A stretch of DNA of 15,672 bases, taken from Phycisphaerae bacterium (GTDB lineage Bacteria; Planctomycetota; Phycisphaerae; Phycisphaerales; SM1A02). A program made the translations under genes and the position numbers. The stretch is taken from NCBI GenBank assembly GCA_002690755.1, contig NZFT01000074.1, positions 1-15,672 of the forward strand, given 5' to 3'. Below the pieces are notes generated by a model that worked only from the letters and a program-made list of their open reading frames with translations, ran no database searches and was not told the DNA's origin. Shown piece after piece: positions 1 to 6,671 of this stretch (positions are counted from its first letter, which is position 1; each line of letters starts with the position of its first letter).

Positions 1-463
1 CGATGTTCACCCCGAGCTTCTTCGCCCAGGTCGGATCGAGGGCGTGTTCCGCGTCGATGAATGCCGCGACGCCTCCCTCACGCTGCACGTGCGCCGCGAC
101 GGTCAGGGCGAGCGTCGTCTTGCCGGAGGATTCCGGCCCGAACACTTCGACCACACGTCCTTCAGGAAGACCTCGGCCACCAAGCGCAAGGTCGAGGCTG
201 AGCGCCCCCGTCGACACGCACTTGATGCCGGCAAGCCGGTCGCCATCGAGGGTCATGATCGATCCCTTGCCGTGCGCCTTCTCGATCTGCGCCAGGGCGC
301 GATCGAGCGCCTGCTTGCGGCCCGGATCCATGGCGGCCTTGTCGGTATCCGGCTTCTGCTCGACCTGCGTCGTGGCCTTGGTGCTCTTCTTCCTGCCGGT
401 GCCGTTCTTGGGCGCCTTGTCGGCGGTGGGCTGTTCGGGGGTCTCGAGGGTTGCCTTGGGCAT
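1..463 (-). CDS. recA: RecA recombinase, N-terminal 154 residues (gene runs off the window start)
   Basis: RecA forms ATP-dependent filaments on single-stranded DNA, drives homologous strand exchange and triggers LexA self-cleavage. Seen here: the Walker A motif GPESSGKT at residues 109-116, preceded by the family blocks [11 protein letters not shown] (about 60-70) and [17 protein letters not shown] (84-100), and followed by [11 protein letters not shown] (134-144). The remaining ~200 residues lie outside the window. The ATG at 463 has a purine-rich GGAAGG about 10 bases upstream. With this start there is a ~44-residue Lys/Thr/Pro-rich extension ahead of [18 protein letters not shown], the point where the Escherichia coli protein begins. 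Met45 is therefore an alternative start. The identity is certain; only the start is open. Confidence 0.97.
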   Translation of the reverse strand, partial: MPKATLETPEQPTADKAPKNGTGRKKSTKATTQVEQKPDTDKAAMDPGRKQALDRALAQIEKAHGKGSIMTLDGDRLAGIKCVSTGALSLDLALGGRGLPEGRVVEVFGPESSGKTTLALTVAAHVQREGGVAAFIDAEHALDPTWAKKLGVNI

Positions 464-877
464 GTTGTCTTCGCCTTCCGTTGCGATGGTCGGATCGATC
501 CGTCGGTGATCCGGGTTCTTGTCGAGTCGGGGGGTTCGGGGAATTGAAGTTCGGGATGGTGGGTCGTGGGATTCTGATGCGGGTGAATCGGAATCCGGTT
601 CGGCGTCGTCGTCCGGTTCCTCACTGAATCCACCCGATCTCCGCTGGATCAGGTGGCTCATGGTGATCTCGCACCCCGCCTGGAGGTCGGAGCGATCCGA
701 CGCCTTCGAATCCTAGAAGCCACTCGACCGCTGTTTCCGCAATCGGCGGATTCTCCCGACCGATGCCGCTGACGCCGATCGACCCGCGGGGTGACCGGGG
801 ATCGGTTCGAAGCGGCCGGGAATGAGGGGTGGGTGGTCATCATGGATCGTTGCCAGGTGAAGCACACGTTGGATACC

Positions 878-932
878 GAACGCTGACCGAACATCATCGG
901 AAAAAGCCCCGAAATCCGTTCGGTATTTGTTC
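878..932. promoter_or_regulatory. Symmetric operator-like array: GAAC-N7-GAAC facing GTTC-N7-GTTC
   Basis: GAAC occurs at 878 and 889 and GTTC at 918 and 929. Each pair is spaced exactly 11 bp, and the two pairs mirror each other about position 905. The flanking bases match too: each half reads GTTCGGT-N4-GTTCGG on its own strand. GTTC-N7-GTTC is the SOS (LexA) box of Alphaproteobacteria, and 11-bp spaced direct repeats are also the architecture of PhoB-type boxes, so the bound regulator cannot be named. It lies ~415 bp upstream of the recA start and ~170 bp upstream of the glycosyltransferase start. Confidence 0.5.
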
Positions 933-1065
933 GGAAACATAGTGTCGACCCCCTGCGCGGGCCTGTCAAGGTGGTCAGAGACGGATTCCGATTGGCCGAA
1001 ACACCTGGTCACCCTGACCTGCGCCCGAAACACGAATCGAAATGGCCAATGGCATCCAAGACCCT

Positions 1066-1093
1066 TTGAAAAAGTCACTTACGAATCCATAAT
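1066..1093 (+). promoter_or_regulatory. Near-consensus sigma-70 promoter for the glycosyltransferase (leaderless)
   Basis: TTGAAA at 1066-1071 and CATAAT at 1088-1093 are separated by 16 bp; each differs from consensus at one base. Transcription would start about 7 bases after the -10 box, at 1100-1101, which is the A of the ATG. No Shine-Dalgarno sequence precedes that ATG, in keeping with a leaderless mRNA. This is a prediction from sequence only. Confidence 0.55.
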
Positions 1094-1100
1094 CCGATCC

Positions 1101-2066
1101 ATGGACTGCACCGTGATCATCGAGTGGGAGAATGCGATCCTCTCTGGAGACGATCGCGGATGTCTCATGCTGGACACGGTGCTGGGCCAGATCACCGATC
1201 TGGGCCTCGAGACGGAGATCCTCATCCTGGTCGACCCCGAGGTGGTCGATGTGAATGACCTCCAGCGATCGGTCGAGCCCATTCTCTCGAAAGGCCGCGA
1301 AGCCGGAATCGCCTGGCGAATCGAGACTGCGGAGGGGCTCCACTACTACGAGCTGAAGAACGAGGGTGCGAAACGCGCTTCCGGCGATCTCCTCCTCTTT
1401 CTCGACAGTGACGTGATTCCAGACGCCGACTGGTTGAAGACCCTCCACACCGAACTCGCGACGGATTTCAAGCGGATCGCGGTGGGTGGCGTGTCCTGTG
1501 TCGACATCGACTCCCTGATCGGTAGGGCATTCGCGGCTGGATGGTTCTTCCCCGTTCGGCCACGCATCCGACGGATCGTCGATCCCGCGGCGTTCATCTT
1601 CGCGAACAACCTGCTCGTCCGCCGAACCGAGTTCCTGGCGAATCCCTTCCCCTCGCTTCCCGACGGAGCGACGCGGGGTTCATGCCAGCGATGGCTTGCC
1701 GACCGACACGTCGATGGATCGCACGTCGCGTTGGCGCAGGCAGCCACGGTGAGCCACCCACCCCCCGCGACCACGATCGGACACCTCGCCGTCCGAGGGC
1801 TCGCCGAGGGTCGCGACCACGTCGCCGATGCTCGACGACGCAATCGCCCGCGCTGGTCGAGGATCGGAAGTTCCCTGCGACATGTCGGAAGGCGACTCCG
1901 GCAGACGAACCGGGTCGTGATGGGTCAGCCTCATGACATCGGGACCTCCGCGATGGAGCTTCCCGTGATCATGATGATCATGACGTCCTACTACGGAATG
2001 TTCCTCGTCGGCGCCGCTTGCAGCATCGTGTCGCCGAGATCCACCGCCCGTCTTTGGCGAATCTAA
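1101..2066 (+). CDS. Family-2 glycosyltransferase, probably membrane-associated
   Basis: A GT-A fold glycosyltransferase of 321 residues, expected to move a sugar from a nucleotide-sugar donor to an envelope lipid or glycan; donor and acceptor cannot be read from the sequence. Visible features are a beta strand followed by an acidic block (EILILVDPE, 39-47), the NEGAKRASGD segment (87-96) leading into the metal- and nucleotide-binding DSD at 102-104 (LLLFLDSDVIPDADWL), FANNLLVRR (168-175), and a distal SHPPP followed by an Arg-rich stretch. A hydrophobic segment at about 286-311 may be one membrane span. The frame stays open upstream to 927, but those 58 codons look non-coding and a promoter sits right before 1101, so I chose 1101. 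It converges on the sugar-nucleotide decarboxylase downstream. An association with that enzyme is conceivable but not shown. Confidence 0.82.
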   Translation: MDCTVIIEWENAILSGDDRGCLMLDTVLGQITDLGLETEILILVDPEVVDVNDLQRSVEPILSKGREAGIAWRIETAEGLHYYELKNEGAKRASGDLLLFLDSDVIPDADWLKTLHTELATDFKRIAVGGVSCVDIDSLIGRAFAAGWFFPVRPRIRRIVDPAAFIFANNLLVRRTEFLANPFPSLPDGATRGSCQRWLADRHVDGSHVALAQAATVSHPPPATTIGHLAVRGLAEGRDHVADARRRNRPRWSRIGSSLRHVGRRLRQTNRVVMGQPHDIGTSAMELPVIMMIMTSYYGMFLVGAACSIVSPRSTARLWRI

Positions 2067-2076
2067 ATCCCGTCCG

Positions 2077-2095
2077 CGAGCGGGACCGTCGCTCG
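2077..2095. terminator. Possible bidirectional terminator hairpin between convergent genes
   Basis: CGAGCG (2077-2082) and CGCTCG (2090-2095) form a perfect 6-bp stem with a 7-base loop in the 34-bp gap between the glycosyltransferase stop and the end of the minus-strand epimerase. There is no T-tract on either side, so termination is inferred from position only. Confidence 0.35.
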
Positions 2096-2100
2096 ACTCA

Positions 2101-3072
2101 TCAATAGTGCGGCGTCGGAGGCCGGTACTGCGACAGGTCGGCGTCGCGGAACCAGTCGACGGTCCGCTGCAGACCTTCACGAAGCGCGATCCTTGGCTCC
2201 CATCCGAGCTTCTCCCGCGCCAGCGTGATGTCGGGCTGCCGCTGAAGAGGATCGTCCTCCGGGAGCGGACGGGCCTGCACGATCTCGACGCCGGTGCCCG
2301 CGATCTCGATCACCAGCTCCGCGAGCTCGCGGATGGTGAACTCCCCGGGATTTCCGATGTTCACCGGACCGTGGAAGTCATCGGGACCGTTCATCATGCC
2401 CATGATCGCATCGAGGAGGTCGTCGCAGTAACAGAACGAGCGGGACTGCGAGCCATCGCCGTAGATCGTGATCGGCTCACCCGCGAGGGCCTGCCGAATG
2501 AAGTTGCTGACCACCCGCCCGTCGTAGGGATGCATTCGCGGCCCGTAGGTGTTGAAGATCCGGACGACCCGGATGTCCACCTTGTTCTGCCGGTGATAGT
2601 CGAACATCAGCGTTTCCGCGGCCCGCTTCCCCTCGTCGTAACAGGCTCGGATGCCGATCGGATTCACACTGCCCCGGTAGGACTCGGGCTGGGGATGGAT
2701 CTCGGGATCCCCGTACACCTCGCTGGTCGAGGCCTGGAGAATCCTCGCGTTCAATCGCTTGGCGAGCCCGAGCATGTTGATCGCCCCCATGACGGAGGTC
2801 TTGATCGTCTTGATCGGGTTGTACTGGTAGTGACCGGGCGCGGCGGGACACGCGAGGTTGTAGATCTGGTCGACCTCGACCGTGTAGGGATCGATCACGT
2901 CGTGGCGGACGAACTCGAAGTTCGGGCGATCGACGAGATGCTGGATGTTGGATTTCTGACTCGTGAAGAGGTTGTCGAGGCAGATCACCTGATGTCCCTG
3001 CTCGACCAGACGGTCGCAGAGATGGGAGCCGAGAAATCCGGCACCGCCGGTGACGAGGATCCGCTTGAGCAT
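2101..3072 (-). CDS. UDP-glucuronate decarboxylase-like NAD-dependent sugar epimerase/dehydratase
   Basis: An extended short-chain dehydrogenase of 323 residues, the usual length for bacterial UDP-xylose synthases. These enzymes oxidise UDP-glucuronate at C4 with bound NAD, decarboxylate it and reduce the product to UDP-xylose in the cytoplasm. Motifs seen: the dinucleotide-binding [11 protein letters not shown] (8-18), [20 protein letters not shown] (73-92), the STSEVYGDP block (115-123) containing the Thr/Ser and Glu of the active site, the catalytic Y145 and K149 in [19 protein letters not shown] (171-180), and the QRQPDI segment (277-282), which carries the substrate Arg that marks decarboxylases over plain epimerases. 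The start is the ATG at 3072, with a GGAAG 10 bases upstream. The frame remains open upstream, but only by reading antisense into the kinase gene. The product could feed glycosyltransferases making envelope polysaccharide. Confidence 0.9.
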   Translation of the reverse strand: MLKRILVTGGAGFLGSHLCDRLVEQGHQVICLDNLFTSQKSNIQHLVDRPNFEFVRHDVIDPYTVEVDQIYNLACPAAPGHYQYNPIKTIKTSVMGAINMLGLAKRLNARILQASTSEVYGDPEIHPQPESYRGSVNPIGIRACYDEGKRAAETLMFDYHRQNKVDIRVVRIFNTYGPRMHPYDGRVVSNFIRQALAGEPITIYGDGSQSRSFCYCDDLLDAIMGMMNGPDDFHGPVNIGNPGEFTIRELAELVIEIAGTGVEIVQARPLPEDDPLQRQPDITLAREKLGWEPRIALREGLQRTVDWFRDADLSQYRPPTPHY

Positions 3073-3127
3073 CGAATCAGCTTCCAGAGTGAGGAGTGGA
3101 CGGCCGGGACAGATCGCCTCGGCCGGA

Positions 3128-3140
3128 CGATAGAGTATCG
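3128..3140. promoter_or_regulatory. Small palindrome CGATA-GAG-TATCG in the divergent promoter region
   Basis: The 114-bp gap between the divergent epimerase and kinase genes holds a 5-bp inverted repeat around GAG. It contains a -10-like TAGAGT reading toward the kinase and TACTCT/CTATCG reading the other way, so it may be overlapping divergent -10 elements or a small operator. No good -35 boxes accompany it. Confidence 0.25.
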
Positions 3141-3186
3141 GCGTTTCCCGCCTCGAACCCACGCCGCCGCGACCGGATTTCACCGA

Positions 3187-4338
3187 ATGAACGATCCTCG
3201 ACACGCCATCGGCTTCATGACGGGGACCAGCATCGACGGCATCGACGCCGCGGTCATCGAGGCCCGCGGTTACGGGACGTCCCTGTCGGCGGAGATCGTC
3301 GATCACGTGCAGGAACCACTCGGCGAACTTCGGCCGGAGCTGCTCGCCTTCGCCCGGGGCGAGCCGATGGCCGCGGCGGAAATCACCTCGATGTCGCGTC
3401 GCTTCGGTCAACTCCACGCCCAGGTCCTCACCCGCTGCAACCGAGCGGGCCCCCTGACACTGGTCGCGGCGCACGGCCAGACGGTGACCCACGCCCCCCC
3501 CGACTCCCTTCAACTCCTCGATCCCTGGCCGATCGTTCGCGAGGCGGCCTGCCCCGTCGTCCACGACCTTCGCGGCGCGGACCTCGCCGGAGGCGGTGCC
3601 GGAGCACCGATCACCCCGCGGGCGGATGCGGTGCTCTTCCGCGATCATCGAGTGGGGGCGGGCACGCTCGCCATCGTCAACCTCGGGGGCTTCGTGAACG
3701 TCACCCTGCTACCGGAACCGTGCGACGCCGATGACGGCCTCTTCGTCGGCGTCGAAGGCTTCGACTGCTGCCCTTGCAATCACCTCCTCGACGCCGCGGC
3801 CGAAGCGCTGCTCGGGACCCCCTTCGACGTCGATGGCGGGGTGGCGATGACCGGAACGCCCGACGAGACGGCGGCCGATCGACTGCAAGGCTCGGTTTCG
3901 AAGTTGTTTCAGGCTGGACGGTCCGGAGGCGACGGCGACGAGATGCGGGAACACGCGATCGAGATCGCGAGGTCCGCGGCCTCGTCGGCCGACGGACTCG
4001 CCACCCTGCACCGTGCCGTGGCCTCGGCGGTCATCGATGCCATCGACTCCCGCTGCGACGACCGCGGCATCCCACGCCCCACCAGGCTCGTGCTGGCGGG
4101 TGGCGGTGTTCGGAATCGACGCCTGGTCACCGAGATCGAAGGCCGAGCGGACGCCTCGGTCTGCATTTCCGACGCGCTCGGCGTCCCCGCCCAGGCGCGC
4201 GAGGCCGCCGCGATGGCGATCCTCGGCCTGCTCGCCCTTGACGGCGTTCCGATCACGGATCCGACCTCGACCGGTCGCCGCGAGCCTCCACTTCCCGCTG
4301 GAAGATGGTGCGGCCCCGGTTTTGTGAACAAAGCCTGA
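3187..4338 (+). CDS. anmK: Divergent anhydro-N-acetylmuramic acid kinase (AnmK family)
   Basis: AnmK opens and phosphorylates 1,6-anhydro-MurNAc released from murein, giving MurNAc-6-phosphate for cell-wall recycling in the cytoplasm. At 383 residues it is near the family's usual ~370. Conserved: the ATP loop [14 protein letters not shown] (9-22), AAHGQTVTH (94-102), the [15 protein letters not shown] block (127-141) with the Asp expected to be catalytic, NLGGFVNVT (165-173) and the late Gly-rich [10 protein letters not shown] (304-313) followed by REAAAMAIL. Odd: the usual DTGPGN segment reads DCCPCN (193-198), and the PPKSTGRE-type segment is not recognisable around 235-255. Family membership is secure; retained activity on anhydro-MurNAc is less so. 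The ATG at 3187 lies just before the ATP loop, as in homologues. Its 3' end overlaps repeats that may belong to the phoB promoter. Confidence 0.85.
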   Translation: MNDPRHAIGFMTGTSIDGIDAAVIEARGYGTSLSAEIVDHVQEPLGELRPELLAFARGEPMAAAEITSMSRRFGQLHAQVLTRCNRAGPLTLVAAHGQTVTHAPPDSLQLLDPWPIVREAACPVVHDLRGADLAGGGAGAPITPRADAVLFRDHRVGAGTLAIVNLGGFVNVTLLPEPCDADDGLFVGVEGFDCCPCNHLLDAAAEALLGTPFDVDGGVAMTGTPDETAADRLQGSVSKLFQAGRSGGDGDEMREHAIEIARSAASSADGLATLHRAVASAVIDAIDSRCDDRGIPRPTRLVLAGGGVRNRRLVTEIEGRADASVCISDALGVPAQAREAAAMAILGLLALDGVPITDPTSTGRREPPLPAGRWCGPGFVNKA

Positions 4339-4356
4339 ACGCGGCGTAAACTGAAC
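4322..4356 (+). promoter_or_regulatory. Candidate phoB promoter with 11-bp spaced repeats
   Basis: TGAAC at 4325, TGAAC at 4336 and TAAAC at 4347 are spaced exactly 11 bp; a further TGAAC starts at 4352. Read on the minus strand these are GTTTAC, GTTCAG and GTTCAC units, resembling the 11-bp direct-repeat PHO box described in actinobacteria. TAAACT (4347-4352) can serve as a -10 box, with the repeats over the -35 region. This fits PhoB autoregulation. The array overlaps the last codons and stop of the kinase gene. The match is by eye. Confidence 0.45.
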
Positions 4357-4416
4357 ACTTGCCACGGCTGGAATGCGGCATCGACAATGGTCCAATTCAA
4401 TCCGAGGAGACCGTCC

Positions 4417-5142
4417 ATGCCTGCAGGCGTCCTGATCGTCGAAGATGAACCTGAGATCGCGGAACTGATCGAATTCCACCTCTCCAGAGAGGGCATGAAC
4501 TGCTCGATCGTTCACTCGGGTCGCGACGCGCTCGCGGAGATTCGACGTACCCCGCCGGACCTGCTCGTTCTGGATCGAATGCTCCCCGACGTGGACGGCA
4601 TGGATGTGTGCCGTCGTCTCAAATCCGAGCCGTCGACGAGGTCCATTCCGATCATCATGGTGACCGCGAAGGGTGAGGATTCCGACGTGATCTCCGGAAT
4701 CGAGGTCGGCGCCGAGGACTACGTCGTCAAGCCGTTCAGCCCGAGGGTGCTCGTCGCTCGCGTCACCAACATCCTCCGGCGGCACGATGAATTCCTGTTA
4801 GAGGATCCGGAATCCTCGAGCGAACGCGTCACGCTCTTCGACCAGCGACTGGTGATCGACACGGCCCGCCATCTCGTCCTGATCGACGGAGACGAGATCC
4901 CGCTCACCTACACGGAGTTCAGTCTCCTCCGGTATCTTGCATCCCGTCCCGGCTTCGTTCGTTCGCGTGACCAGATCATCTCGGCCGTCCACGGCCGGTC
5001 GATGGTCCTGTCCACCAGGACGGTCGACGTGCACGTCACCGCCCTTCGGCGAAAGCTGGGTGAGTTCGGCAGGTGCATCGAGACGGTCAGAGGGGTGGGA
5101 TATCGGTTCTCGGATCGACTCCCCGCCCCCATGCGAGATTGA
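4417..5142 (+). CDS. phoB: Phosphate regulon response regulator PhoB
   Basis: An OmpR/PhoB-type response regulator of 241 residues. The receiver domain spans about 1-120: acidic pocket E9/D10, phospho-acceptor D53 in LLVLDRMLPDVDG, switch T83 and K105 in VVKPFSP. The DNA-binding winged helix covers about 138-232, with LTYTEFSLLRYLASRPG (163-179), the recognition helix RTVDVHVTALRRKLG (201-215) and the wing TVRGVGYRF (223-231). Phosphorylated PhoB binds 11-bp direct repeats and activates the pst operon and other phosphate-starvation genes. The start at 4417 is preferred over 4387 because GAGGAG lies 7 bases upstream. The adjoining histidine kinase and pst operon make PhoB the specific call. 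Confidence 0.93.
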   Translation: MPAGVLIVEDEPEIAELIEFHLSREGMNCSIVHSGRDALAEIRRTPPDLLVLDRMLPDVDGMDVCRRLKSEPSTRSIPIIMVTAKGEDSDVISGIEVGAEDYVVKPFSPRVLVARVTNILRRHDEFLLEDPESSSERVTLFDQRLVIDTARHLVLIDGDEIPLTYTEFSLLRYLASRPGFVRSRDQIISAVHGRSMVLSTRTVDVHVTALRRKLGEFGRCIETVRGVGYRFSDRLPAPMRD

Positions 5143-6533
5143 AGATCAGGCTGGGACGAAGTCTTCTCTGGCGGAACACTCTCACCCTTCTTGCGGTGCA
5201 GGCGGTGGTGTGGGTGGTCGCGGTCGCGGTGGCCAGCGACGATTCAAGGGCGGCCTTCCTGGTGACCATGGTCGTCGCAGCGATTTCGGTGGCGACGATC
5301 CTGATCCTCGCGACGCTCGCGCGATCGATCGGTCGCCAGACCCGCCGCGCGACGGATGCCGCCCGTCGATTCGCCGACGGCGACTTCTCGGGCAGGCTTC
5401 GGGAGGACGCTGCCGACGAATTCCGCGAACTCGCCGTCGCGCTCAACGCGATGGCCGGCGAACTCGACTCGAGCATCGACGCCCTCCAGGTCCAGACCTC
5501 GGAGATGTTCTCGATCCTGCAGTCGATGTCGAACGGCCTGATCGCCCTCGACCGGGACCAACGGATCATTCGGCTCAACGCCGCGGCGCTCGGGATGTTC
5601 GAACTCGCGGACGTCGAGATCAGAGGCCGCCTGCTCCAGGAGGTGATCCGCGAGCCCGCCCTTCAGGATGCGGTCAAGGCCTCGTTGAAATCGGGCGTCC
5701 GCCACATGGCGGAGATCCCGTTCGCGCGGTCGACGCGGATCGCCGAACTGGTGGCGGAACCGCTCACCGACGGTCGTGGCGTGGTCATCGGCACGGTGAT
5801 CCTGCTCGAGGAGATCACCCGCTTGCGACAGCTCGAACGGATTCGGACGGACTTCGCCGCGAACGTCTCGCACGAGCTCCGCACGCCGATCACGTCGATC
5901 AACGGTTATGCGGAACTGCTGCAGGAGACGGATGATCCCGCGCTGGTTCGAAAGTGCGGCGACGTCATCGTCCGCAACGGGCAACGGCTCTCGAACATCA
6001 TCGAGGATCTCCTCACACTCGCCAGGATCGAGGATCCCGAACGCCGCTCCGTCCTGGAGCTCGAGGCGATTTCCATCGCCTCCATCATCGAATCGGTGGT
6101 CGATTCGGTGACGAGCGCCGCCACCGCCGACGACTCGAGCACGCCGTCCGGGCCGGAGATCATCGTCAAGATCGAAGGGGATCCCCGGGTGCAGGGCACT
6201 CGCCCGCTGCTGGAACAGGCGGTCGGGAATCTGGTCACCAACGCCGTGAAGTACGGCGGGCCCACCAGAAAGGTGGAGGTCAGGGCATGCGTGATCGAGA
6301 ACGAGGTGACCATCGAGGTCCAGGACTTCGGCGATGGAATCGCGAGCGAGCACCTGGACCGGATCTTCGAGCGGTTCTACCGGGTCGATCGGAGCCGTAG
6401 CCGGGAGCTCGGGGGGACCGGTCTCGGCCTCGCGATCGTCAAGCACATCGCCACCGCGCTGGGTGGACGGATCGAGGCCCACTCCCGGGTCGGGGCGGGA
6501 TCCACGTTCAGAATCGCCCTTCCAGCCCTCTGA
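5139..6533 (+). CDS. phoR: Phosphate regulon sensor histidine kinase PhoR
   Basis: A membrane histidine kinase that phosphorylates PhoB when phosphate is scarce. With the TTG start it has 464 residues: two membrane helices (about 14-32 and 39-61) with almost no periplasmic loop, a HAMP linker (62-115), a PAS domain (about 122-228), the dimerisation/phosphoacceptor segment with H245 in NVSHELRTP, and a HATPase domain with the N-box [10 protein letters not shown] (364-373), DFGDG (396-400), FERFYRVD (410-417) and [10 protein letters not shown] (425-434). The small periplasmic loop is typical of PhoR, which senses through PstSCAB-PhoU and not by an external ligand. The start is uncertain: TTG 5139 overlaps the phoB stop, but has no Shine-Dalgarno sequence. 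A GTG at 5073 inside phoB, with a weak GGTGAG upstream, would add 22 residues. Confidence 0.9.
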   Translation: MKIRLGRSLLWRNTLTLLAVQAVVWVVAVAVASDDSRAAFLVTMVVAAISVATILILATLARSIGRQTRRATDAARRFADGDFSGRLREDAADEFRELAVALNAMAGELDSSIDALQVQTSEMFSILQSMSNGLIALDRDQRIIRLNAAALGMFELADVEIRGRLLQEVIREPALQDAVKASLKSGVRHMAEIPFARSTRIAELVAEPLTDGRGVVIGTVILLEEITRLRQLERIRTDFAANVSHELRTPITSINGYAELLQETDDPALVRKCGDVIVRNGQRLSNIIEDLLTLARIEDPERRSVLELEAISIASIIESVVDSVTSAATADDSSTPSGPEIIVKIEGDPRVQGTRPLLEQAVGNLVTNAVKYGGPTRKVEVRACVIENEVTIEVQDFGDGIASEHLDRIFERFYRVDRSRSRELGGTGLGLAIVKHIATALGGRIEAHSRVGAGSTFRIALPAL

Positions 6534-6561
6534 GAGTCTGTTTCGAAAGATCAACCCGACG

Positions 6562-6594
6562 CTTCATGATTCCTTTACATTTCCTTAGCGCAGT
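6562..6594 (+). promoter_or_regulatory. Candidate PhoB box: three 11-bp direct repeats upstream of pstS
   Basis: CTTCATG at 6562, CTTTACA at 6573 and CTTAGCG at 6584 are spaced exactly 11 bp, with TTC ending the first two units. The E. coli Pho box is built of CTGTCAT-like heptamers at the same spacing. This AT-richer tract sits in the 138-bp gap between phoR and pstS, where a phosphate-starvation promoter is expected. TTTACA (6574-6579) could also act as a -35 box, but no good -10 follows. Confidence 0.55.
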
Positions 6595-6671
6595 GTGGTG
6601 ATCGTCCCCCGGACCTCGAACGGGATCCCCTCGACTCGCGATTTTCGACTCCTCCGAAAGGAATATGCACG

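Larger units (their letters stand above)
464..1100. other. Gene-free stretch between recA and the glycosyltransferase
   Basis: No reading frame here looks like a real protein; the ones that exist are Arg/Ser-rich and resemble nothing. The stretch should contain the recA promoter on the minus strand, but I could not pick out a convincing one. What stands out is the symmetric GTTC-repeat array at 878-932 and a near-consensus promoter at 1066-1093; both are listed separately. A TTCGAATCC string near 704 recalls a tRNA T-loop, but no acceptor stem or cloverleaf can be built around it. Confidence 0.6.

Noticed and set aside
660..740. tRNA gene suggested by a TTCGAATCC T-loop-like string
   Set aside because: No pairing T-stem, acceptor stem or anticodon arm could be found on either strand.
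1600..1760. Suspected frameshift in the glycosyltransferase after the DxD region
   Set aside because: The downstream sequence, with SHPPP and an Arg-rich stretch leading into a hydrophobic C-terminus, reads sensibly in the same frame to the stop, so no break is needed.
1966..1983. Tandem 9-bp repeat TGATCATGA
   Set aside because: It lies inside the glycosyltransferase gene and encodes part of its hydrophobic C-terminal segment; it looks like chance codon use.
2107..3186. A long plus-strand frame upstream of and in frame with anmK
   Set aside because: It is the mirror of the epimerase gene in a GC-rich genome. The AnmK ATP loop begins just after the ATG at 3187, so the upstream codons are not part of it.
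2101..3648. A 515-codon minus-strand frame extending the epimerase by ~190 residues at its N-terminus
   Set aside because: The extension is antisense to the AnmK gene, has no recognisable domain, and the dinucleotide-binding motif of the epimerase starts right after the internal ATG at 3072, as in the family.
5244..6554. Long minus-strand frame opposite phoR, and similar ones opposite pstS, pstC and phoU
   Set aside because: They are antisense shadows produced by high GC at codon position 3; their products are Arg/Asp-rich low-complexity strings with no domain.
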